A stretch of 64,000 bases of DNA, taken from Pseudomonas entomophila. Its GTDB lineage: Bacteria; Pseudomonadota; Gammaproteobacteria; Pseudomonadales; Pseudomonadaceae. The stretch spans positions 186,001-250,000 of the forward strand of contig NZ_JAAMQI010000002.1 of NCBI RefSeq assembly GCF_013523165.1. The letters run 5' to 3'. Below the pieces are notes generated by a model, which was given only the letters and a program-made list of their open reading frames with translations, was not told the DNA's origin and ran no database searches. Shown piece by piece: positions 32,495 through 38,138 of the stretch. Position 1 is the first letter of the stretch; every line of letters starts with the position of its first letter. The translations under genes were made by a program, and so were the position numbers.

Positions 32495-33541
32495 ATGGAA
32501 GAAGAATTGGGGTTTCCCTTTGATGTAGATTATCTGGAGAAGCTAGACCTATTTCTAGATCCTCAGGAAGGTTCGCCGCAAGAAGTAGTTGTCTGGGTGG
32601 AGTCTAAAGATGATATTAGATTATGGCAGCGTGTTTTAAAGGATAATAGGTCTTTCACTTTTGATTTTCGTCCAGCTTCGATGTTTTGTGGGCCTGATGG
32701 GAAGCGGGCAAACGGATGCAATAGGTTAATAAAGCTTTGGAAATCTGGTGAGATTCAAAGTGGTTTTAGAAGTATATTTTGTCTGGATAGTGACTTTAAG
32801 TATCTAGCGGGCCTTTCCGGCATTTACAATGGTGAAAATTATAATATCCCGCATTTTTATTGGACATTGGTGCATTCTAAAGAGCATGTGTTTGTCTGTA
32901 GTGAAATGGTGGACGACATAATTTCTCATGCTGCATGTATTCCGAGAAGTAAGCTGCAGCAAAATACGGCAGGGATATACTCAAGCCTCTCTCGAGCGAT
33001 CTATTCATCTTTTGTAAGACTTGTGTATTTGAGGTCTAGTTGTTTCGAAAGCCCAAGTCCTTTGGTGGCAGAACTTGGTAGTCGGTTGGATTCGGCAATT
33101 CAGCTGCTGTTTAAGAAGCCGCAAGGTTTGTTTGCTGTTAGTGAGTGTGATATCTGGTCGGACTTCGTAGGTCGTCTTGAGTTGCTTTCTAGAGATTTAT
33201 CTCGGCATCTTACGGAACTGGAACTTAACGATGAGTTCGCTCTTTTCGAAGCTCGTATTTCAGCTGAGGGAGTGAGCCCAGAAAACATATATTTGTTTTA
33301 CCGGGGTCATGATTGGTATGAGTTGTCCTTTGGTATCGCCAAGTCATACTTGGGGGCTTTAAACAAAAATATTATTGACAGTATTAAAATCTCTTCTGTT
33401 GATCCCGGTAGGGACATTAAGGAACATAACAATCAAACCCCGAAGATACGTGAGGCTTTTCTTTGCGCTATGCCTTCTGTAGAAGATTTTCCCTTTTTTA
33501 AAAAAACTGTGAAGACGTTGAGGTCTTCTTATTCTGAATAG
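32495..33541 (+). CDS. DUF4435/TOPRIM effector of a PARIS-like pair (AriB-like)
   Basis: A 348-residue protein with the DUF4435 pattern: an early VVVWVESKDDIRLW with Glu36, then GPDGKRANGCNRLIKLW, then IFCLDSDF with Asp98 and Asp100. Glu plus Asp-x-Asp is a TOPRIM metal-binding set, so nuclease activity is expected; in PARIS the AriB toxin cuts host tRNA once freed from AriA. The C-terminal part (about 130-348) is not recognised. The start is two bases after the ATPase stop, indicating translational coupling and a fixed ratio. Composition is AT-rich as for its neighbour. Family assignment is from motifs only. Confidence 0.8.
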   Translation: MEEELGFPFDVDYLEKLDLFLDPQEGSPQEVVVWVESKDDIRLWQRVLKDNRSFTFDFRPASMFCGPDGKRANGCNRLIKLWKSGEIQSGFRSIFCLDSDFKYLAGLSGIYNGENYNIPHFYWTLVHSKEHVFVCSEMVDDIISHAACIPRSKLQQNTAGIYSSLSRAIYSSFVRLVYLRSSCFESPSPLVAELGSRLDSAIQLLFKKPQGLFAVSECDIWSDFVGRLELLSRDLSRHLTELELNDEFALFEARISAEGVSPENIYLFYRGHDWYELSFGIAKSYLGALNKNIIDSIKISSVDPGRDIKEHNNQTPKIREAFLCAMPSVEDFPFFKKTVKTLRSSYSE

Positions 33542-33551
33542 GGCAAGGGTT

Positions 33552-33752
33552 ATGGGTAAAGGTAATCATGTGACGCCAGACCATCCGCTTTACCTGCAAG
33601 CCAAAGATGCACATCGTGCCTACTTAGAATCAATAGAGCGTGGCGATCCAGTGACCACAGTAGACAGGCTTCGGCTAATTTATGAGGCGCAGATTAAGGC
33701 TGCTACCGACTATCACCTGCATGCAGGGACGTCTAAGCTACCTGTTCAGTGA
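33552..33752 (+). CDS. small third protein of the cargo operon
   Basis: A 66-residue, mostly helical, charged protein (for example VTPDHPLYLQAKDAHRAYLE) with a good ribosome site (GCAAGGGTT) and only 10 bp after the DUF4435 gene, so probably in the same transcript. No family is recognised and standard PARIS descriptions have two genes. It could be an antitoxin or modulator of the pair, or an unrelated phage gene. Its composition is less AT-rich than that of its neighbours. Confidence 0.6.
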   Translation: MGKGNHVTPDHPLYLQAKDAHRAYLESIERGDPVTTVDRLRLIYEAQIKAATDYHLHAGTSKLPVQ

Positions 33753-34077
33753 GCCTTGGTCAGCACATTGGCCTTTGGCAATGATTACTATGAATCCTGT
33801 CCAATGTAGTCACTTCGGGATCTTGCTAGAATTTTGCTACAGCAAAAATTCAAGCGCCTTAATCCTCAGTATTTAACGGTCAATACTTTTTAATCGACCC
33901 GATCCATCATCGGGGCAACAGAAAACCGTCTCACTACCGTATCCACTGGGCGGGCCGCGTTTTCTGGTGTTTCGGGTCGCATTCGTCTATCTCTCACTCT
34001 CTATCGTTTACCACCCTTTTACTTATCCCCCGAACCCCTTTGCTAAATTTCAGCAAGGACAACAGAGGATTCAGCAC
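33753..34077. other. gene-free stretch at the right edge of the prophage
   Basis: A 325-bp stretch with no convincing gene. It contains an inverted repeat CCCGAT/ATCGGG (about 33899-33916) and TTGCT/AGCAA around 34040-34056, just upstream of an integrase remnant. The right attachment site of the prophage probably lies in or near here, but the left end is outside the window and no direct repeat can be matched. Confidence 0.4.
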
Positions 34078-34287
34078 ATGGGCACCATTACCACCCGCAA
34101 AAGAAAAGACGGGTTTACCACGTACGACGCCCAGATCAGGGTCATGCGCAAGGGCGTGAAAGTCTATCAGGAAAGCCAGACGTTCGACTGGAAGACGACG
34201 GCCCAGGCCTGCGCTGGGCTTTTTGCATCTGTAGGGCATGAAAAAGCCCGCGCTTGGCGGGCTTGTAGAGTTGCCTCAGGCGACTAG
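34078..34287 (+). pseudogene. integrase gene remnant, N-terminus only
   Basis: From ATG 34078 (with CAGAGG upstream) the frame reads MGTITTRKRKDGFTTYDAQI and continues to VYQESQTFDWKTTAQ, the typical N-terminus of a phage-type tyrosine integrase. After about 42 residues it turns into the sequence of a terminator hairpin (34201-34225, GCCCAG/CTGGGC then TTTTT) and stops at 34287. The catalytic domain is absent. It is a scar of an older element, or the cut end of an integrase gene at a former attachment site. Confidence 0.75.
34241..34263 (-). terminator. terminator of the HigA gene
   Basis: On the minus strand AAGCCCGC pairs with GCGGGCTT and is followed by TTT. It lies 13 bp beyond the antitoxin stop codon. 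Confidence 0.8.
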
Positions 34288-34575
34288 GCGACGTACCGCT
34301 CCGGCAATCTCTTCTCCGTGTTCTTGTTCGGCCTTGCGCAGCTCGTACGCTGTTTGCAGGTTGAGCCAGAACTCCGGGGTGGTGTCCAAACACACGGCCA
34401 GGCGCAAAGCCATGTCAGCGGAAACGCCGCTACGCTCGAGCAGGATGTTGTTTACGGTTGGGGTAGCAACACCCAAGGCACGGGCCAAGGCAGCAGCGCT
34501 AAAGCCCATTTCGCTTTGGAAGTCCTCCCGAAGCACTTCGCCAGGATGTACTGGTCGCATGCCATTCTTGAACAT
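34276..34575 (-). CDS. higA: HigA-type antitoxin, XRE family
   Basis: A 99-residue antitoxin of the HigA addiction-module family. The key signature MRPVHPGEVLREDF is followed by the HTH (FSAAALARALGVATPTVNNIL, about 26-46) and the family end FWLNLQTAYELRKAE. ATG 34575 or 34560 could start it. It lies 8 bp after the toxin frame in the usual higB-higA order, and it likely binds the palindrome at 34868-34882. Confidence 0.9.
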   Translation of the reverse strand: MFKNGMRPVHPGEVLREDFQSEMGFSAAALARALGVATPTVNNILLERSGVSADMALRLAVCLDTTPEFWLNLQTAYELRKAEQEHGEEIAGAVRRLVA

Positions 34576-34583
34576 GATGCACC

Positions 34584-34862
34584 TCAGTGATAGTCGACAA
34601 TTTCAACGTTTTCTGGGCCGTCGTCGGTCCATATGAAGCAGACTCGCCATTGCATGTTGATGCTTATGCTGTGCCGGCCTTCTCTATCACCTTCCAGGGG
34701 GTGGAGCCGATTTCCTGGCGGAGAGCGCAAGTCTCGAAGCTCTTTAGCTGCATCCAGTGCGGATAGCTTGCGCTCCGCCACCGACCTGATGTCAGCCCAG
34801 CGCCGTGTCCTGCCAGTGGTGAACAGCGTTTCCGTGTCGGCGCATGCAAAGCTTCGAATCTT
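34584..34862 (-). pseudogene. higB: HigB-type toxin frame with start codon AAG
   Basis: From 34862 to 34584 there are 92 codons that match a complete RelE/HigB mRNA-cutting toxin (IRSFACADTETLFTTGRTRR and onward, with the usual LHPLEGDREGRHSISIN and final VEIVDYH). The expected first codon ATG reads AAG at 34862-34860, followed by ATT CGA AGC. No ATG, GTG or TTG precedes it before an in-frame stop. The first usable start is GTG 34781, which would lose 27 N-terminal residues. The toxin is therefore probably silent or made weakly from AAG/ATT. An intact antitoxin gene follows. Confidence 0.75.
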
Positions 34863-34867
34863 GAATG

Positions 34868-34882
34868 TAACGCTTAACGTTA
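34868..34882. promoter_or_regulatory. HigA operator palindrome
   Basis: TAACG-CTTAA-CGTTA is a 15-bp perfect inverted repeat just upstream of the toxin frame, the usual place for the autoregulatory HigBA operator. Confidence 0.6.
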
Positions 34883-35031
34883 TTCGTTAAGGCGAGTATA
34901 CGCCCTTCGACACTGTATTCAACTGATTGTTGAATAGAGACCTCGACGACCCATTCGGCACTTGCTTCGGCGCGAGATTCGGGCATGGATTCAGTGGGGA
35001 GTTCGGTTTGGGCTACGACGAGATAGCCATG

Positions 35032-35056
35032 AAAAAGCCCGGCGCTTGGCCTGGCT
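35032..35056 (-). terminator. terminator of the small lipoprotein-like gene
   Basis: On the minus strand AGCC-A-GGC pairs with GCC-G-GGCT with one mismatch and is followed by TTTTTC. It lies 22 bp beyond the stop at 35078. Confidence 0.6.
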
Positions 35057-35077
35057 TGGGGCTACTTGGCGAGCTCG

Positions 35078-35200
35078 TCATCTGCTCCTGGCAGGGCATT
35101 GAACACCGAGCGATGGAGCGTCGTAGTCAGCAGGCCGGGTCAGGCTCTGGTATCCGGTGAGCGTCGCCAGCAGCAGAACGAGAGACAGCGGTTTGTACAT
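35078..35200 (-). CDS. tiny exported protein resembling a lipoprotein without lipobox Cys
   Basis: A 40-codon frame, ATG 35200 to TGA 35078. It begins with a signal peptide like those of small lipoproteins (MYKPLSLVLLLATLTG), but the expected Cys after the Gly is Tyr (GYQS). The rest is short and polar. A terminator follows. It may be a decayed lipoprotein gene; one base change (TGC to TAC) would explain it. No family is recognised. Confidence 0.45.
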   Translation of the reverse strand: MYKPLSLVLLLATLTGYQSLTRPADYDAPSLGVQCPARSR

Positions 35201-35367
35201 GGTTTCCGTGCGTTCCTGGCAACAGCGCAGTACGCCGGGCTAACCGCTTCTGGTCGGCGATCTTCGCCTGCCACCTTCCCATCGCCACAGCAAAGACACA
35301 CCCGGTATGGGCAACGGCCAACGTTCCTATACTATGCGATCCACTTTCATTCACGACGTTGTCCTTC

Positions 35368-35542
35368 ATGACCAAGCCCACCTCCAACCTGGAATTGATC
35401 AGTGCCCTGGCACTGCACGACGACGTGGTCGGCTGCATCCGCCGGCGTTTTCACGGAGCCCCGTTCACCCGTGACAGGCGCGGTCTCGCTCGACACGGGG
35501 GGCCGGCACGGCTCGCGCTGGCAGGACGCTGCTAAGCCATGA
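35368..35542 (+). pseudogene. ECF sigma factor gene with large internal deletion
   Basis: From ATG 35368 the frame reads like the first 30 residues of a FecI-type sigma factor (ALALHDDVVGCIRRRFHG, region 2 start). The sigma 2 and sigma 4 domains are then missing. In another phase, the last codons (GGRHGSRWQDAAKP) run to a TGA at 35540-35542 that shares ATGA with the FecR start, as intact sigma/FecR pairs do. So about two thirds of the gene has been lost, with a frame change at the junction (about 35455-35470). No working sigma factor can be made. Confidence 0.65.
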
Positions 35543-36372
35543 CAGAACGCCGTCGCCCCGGGCCCGAACATTCCCTGACGCTCCTCGAACACGTCCTGCG
35601 GGACCAGGTGCCGTCCCGCGAAGCGCTGCTGGCTGAAGCCAAGTCTCAAACGGTGCGTCAGCGTCGGCGTAAGCAGGTGCTTGGTGCCGGCCTCTCGGTG
35701 ATGGGACTGGTCGCGCTGCTGTGGGCGTTCGATCCCGCCTGGCATAGCGACGATGTGCAGACGGTTTACGGGGAGCATGAACACGTGCAACTGGCCGATG
35801 GCAGCCTGATCGCCCTCAACAGCGCCACCCACCTGCGCATCGAGCACCGTATGCGCAGTCGGCAGTTCGAGCTGCTCGACGGTGAGGCGACGTTCACCGT
35901 CGCGCCGGGCGACACGCCCTTCATCGTCCATGCGCAGGGTGTCGCCGTGCGTGGCATCGGCACGGTGTTCAACGTACGCAGCGACAGCCGGGGGGTGGCC
36001 GTTGGCGTGGTCGACGGCACCGTGGGCGTCTCGACGGCGCAGGCTGCGCCACGACGGCTCGCAGAGGGTCAGCAGTTGCTGGTCGAGGCTGGACGTTCGG
36101 GGCCGGTCACGGCCTTCGAGGCGGGCCGTTCCATCGCCTGGCAGCAAGGTAAGCTGCGTTTCGACGACACGCCATTGCGCGACGTACTCGCTGACATTCG
36201 TCGCTATCGCCAGGCGCCGGTGCGCCTGAGCGAGCCTCGCCTGGGAGAGCTGCGGATGTCCGGCGAGTTCGACAGCGCGGCGGTGGAGTCACTGATTGAC
36301 GCGTTGCCCGTCATCTTGCCCGTGACGCTCAGCCGGAATGACGATGGCAGTGTGATTGTCGACGCGCGCTAG
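35539..36372 (+). CDS. orphan FecR-family sigma regulator
   Basis: A 277-residue FecR-type protein. A cytoplasmic basic N-terminus (1-45) is followed by one transmembrane segment (about 47-64, VLGAGLSVMGLVALLWAF), a FecR domain (about 75-170, VQLADGSLIALNSATHLRIE, FIVHAQGVAVRGIGTVF) and a C-terminal STN-like or DUF4974 domain. It lacks the long N-terminal sigma-holding domain seen in the FecR at 37091. Its partner sigma gene directly upstream is deleted, so its role is doubtful unless it acts on another sigma factor. Confidence 0.85.
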   Translation: MTERRRPGPEHSLTLLEHVLRDQVPSREALLAEAKSQTVRQRRRKQVLGAGLSVMGLVALLWAFDPAWHSDDVQTVYGEHEHVQLADGSLIALNSATHLRIEHRMRSRQFELLDGEATFTVAPGDTPFIVHAQGVAVRGIGTVFNVRSDSRGVAVGVVDGTVGVSTAQAAPRRLAEGQQLLVEAGRSGPVTAFEAGRSIAWQQGKLRFDDTPLRDVLADIRRYRQAPVRLSEPRLGELRMSGEFDSAAVESLIDALPVILPVTLSRNDDGSVIVDAR

Positions 36373-36453
36373 CACCCGCGCGTGAAGGGAGCCGTGCGCG
36401 TGCCCTTGCCGTCGCACGCAAACGAACCCCCTGTCATGGCCAGACGCTGCGAC

Positions 36454-36480
36454 GCCTGCTGACGGCAGGCTTTTCACCTT
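36454..36480 (+). terminator. terminator of the orphan fecR
   Basis: The stem GCCTGC/GCAGGC with loop TGACG is followed by TTTTCACCTTCTT. It lies about 80 bp after the FecR stop and insulates the next operon. Confidence 0.75.
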
Positions 36481-36510
36481 CTTGCGTCAGATATCTCCCA
36501 TTCATTTATT

Positions 36511-36529
36511 GCGAAGCATTCTCATTATT
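36511..36529 (+). promoter_or_regulatory. candidate Fur box before the ECF sigma gene
   Basis: The 19-mer at 36511-36529 (GCGAAGCATTCTCATTATT) agrees with the Fur consensus at about 12 of 19 positions, strongest in its right half. It lies 57 bp before the sigma start, so iron starvation should induce the sigma/FecR pair. Confidence 0.55.
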
Positions 36530-36585
36530 TGTACGCTAGCCACCTCGTCGGGTGGGCCCGGCATCCATTCTCCTGGGAGTGCACC

Positions 36586-37098
36586 TTGGCTGAGGACCTC
36601 AATCAGCTGTTTCGCCTCTACCGTCATGAGCTGCAACAGATGGCCTATCGGCGCCTTGGGGACCGGGAAGTGGCTGCCGACCTGACCCAGGATGCGTTCG
36701 TGCGTTACGTCAGCCTCGAGCGGCAGCAGCGCACGGCGTCGATCGACAGCCCGCGTTTCTTCCTGCTCCGCATGATGCGCAACCTGATCATCGATCTTGG
36801 GCGCAGTCGCTCGCGGCGCGGTTGCGTGGCGTCGCTGGAGGACGTTCAGGACGAACTGCTCGATCCCAACCCCTGTCCTGCACGCGCGCTGGAGCTGCAG
36901 CAGCAGGTACGGCTGTTGCACGAGGCGCTGAACGAACTGCCGGACAACTGCCGACACGCCTTGCTGCTCAATCGCCTGGATGGCCTGGGCCATGCGGCGA
37001 TCGCCGAGCGGTTGGGCGTGTCGTCGAGCATGGTCAGCAAATACATCATGCGTGCGCTGCGCCACTGCATCCGCCGTCTCGGCCTGCTCGATGCGTAG
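36586..37098 (+). CDS. ECF sigma factor, FecI-like
   Basis: A 170-residue iron-starvation sigma factor. Region 2 reads LFRLYRHELQQMAYRRLGD and ADLTQDAFVRYV; region 4 carries a clear HTH (HAAIAERLGVSSSMVSKYIM). I start it at TTG 36586 with GGGAG upstream, because the open frame to 36529 would run into the Fur box. It overlaps the FecR gene by 8 bp. Together with the FecR and the STN-bearing receptor it forms a cell-surface signalling system for a siderophore. Confidence 0.9.
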   Translation: MAEDLNQLFRLYRHELQQMAYRRLGDREVAADLTQDAFVRYVSLERQQRTASIDSPRFFLLRMMRNLIIDLGRSRSRRGCVASLEDVQDELLDPNPCPARALELQQQVRLLHEALNELPDNCRHALLLNRLDGLGHAAIAERLGVSSSMVSKYIMRALRHCIRRLGLLDA

Positions 37099-38038
37099 GC
37101 GGCCTTCCGATCGCGCCCTCGATGAGCCACTGCCAGACCTGTATGAACAGGCGCTGCAATGGTTGGTGGAGCTGCATGCCGAGGGCGCGCAGAGCGCCCG
37201 TTGGGACGACTACCTGCGCTGGTGCGAGACCTCGCCTGCACACCAGCGTGCGGCGCAAACCGCCGAGCGCCTGTGGCTGGGCCTGGGCAACACACCGCGA
37301 CGGCCCGCGCGCAAGCGCCTGCCGGTGCTGGGCCTGGCGCTGGCGTTGCTGCTGGGCGGCGGCCTGTACTGGCAAGGGCAGAGCCAGGGCTGGATGGCCG
37401 ATCAGCGCACCGCCGTGGGCGAACGTCGGCAAGTGCAGTTGGCCGATGGCTCGAAGCTGGAGCTGGCGCCGCAGACCCGTGTGGATGTGCACTTCGAGCA
37501 CGACCGTCGGGTGCTGCGGCTGTACGCCGGCGAGGTGTTCGTGCAGGTCGCAGCCGATGCGCAGCGGCCGTTCGAGGTGGAGGCCCAGGGCGGGCGCATG
37601 CGTGCCCTGGGCACGGCCTTCGATGTACGGCGCACGCAGAACACGGTGCAGTTGACAGTCACCGAGCATGCCGTGCGCGTCAGTCTCGATGACGACGCCC
37701 ACGTGGCAGAGGTCCACGAAGGGCAGGGCCTGCACTACGGTACGCACTGGCTGTCGCAGCCGCGGGCCATCGATGTCGAGGCGATGACGGCGTGGCGTCG
37801 CGGTCGGCTGGTGTTCGACGCCAAGCCATTGGGCAAGGTGGTCGAGGCGCTGGGCCGCTACCACCACGGCATGATCCTGATTCGCGACGCGGACCTGCGC
37901 GAGCTGCCGGTCACCGGTATCGTGAACACCGACGACCCCGCTGCGCAGCTTGAGCTTCTGCAACGGGCGTTGCCGGTGCGCATTCGCCAGCTGCCATGGC
38001 TGACGCTGATCGAACGCGATCCGACCCATCGCCTGTGA
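37091..38038 (+). CDS. FecR-family anti-sigma/transducer
   Basis: A 315-residue regulator with the complete plan: a cytoplasmic sigma-holding domain (about 8-65, YEQALQWLVELHAEG, WDDYLRWCETSPAHQRAA), one membrane segment (about 77-95), a FecR domain (about 105-210, VQLADGSKLELAPQTRVDV) and a C-terminal domain that receives the signal from the receptor. It starts at ATG 37091, 8 bp before the sigma stop. Confidence 0.92.
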   Translation: MRRRPSDRALDEPLPDLYEQALQWLVELHAEGAQSARWDDYLRWCETSPAHQRAAQTAERLWLGLGNTPRRPARKRLPVLGLALALLLGGGLYWQGQSQGWMADQRTAVGERRQVQLADGSKLELAPQTRVDVHFEHDRRVLRLYAGEVFVQVAADAQRPFEVEAQGGRMRALGTAFDVRRTQNTVQLTVTEHAVRVSLDDDAHVAEVHEGQGLHYGTHWLSQPRAIDVEAMTAWRRGRLVFDAKPLGKVVEALGRYHHGMILIRDADLRELPVTGIVNTDDPAAQLELLQRALPVRIRQLPWLTLIERDPTHRL

Positions 38039-38098
38039 AGCGAAAAAAAGACTGTGCAGGGCGCTGTCAGGTTGACGAGGACCGACGTCTTTCTTGTC

Positions 38099-38117
38099 GA
38101 GAACGATTGTTATTCGT
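38099..38117 (+). promoter_or_regulatory. candidate Fur box before the TonB receptor
   Basis: GAGAACGATTGTTATTCGT matches the Fur consensus at about 11 of 19 positions and lies 22 bp before the receptor ATG. The receptor may thus be controlled both by Fur and by the sigma factor encoded upstream. Confidence 0.5.
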
Positions 38118-38138
38118 TCATTTCGTCGGGGGAGACGC

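Noticed and set aside
33753..34077. tRNA gene as attachment site
   Set aside because: I looked for a cloverleaf and T-loop pattern at the right prophage edge and found none.
34792..34986. 64-codon minus-strand frame over the HigBA promoter
   Set aside because: It crosses the operator palindrome and the upstream region, and no family or ribosome site supports it, although part of it is Glu-rich and protein-like.
36822..37655. 277-codon plus-strand frame across sigma and FecR genes
   Set aside because: Out-of-phase shadow; the other phases give the complete sigma factor and FecR.
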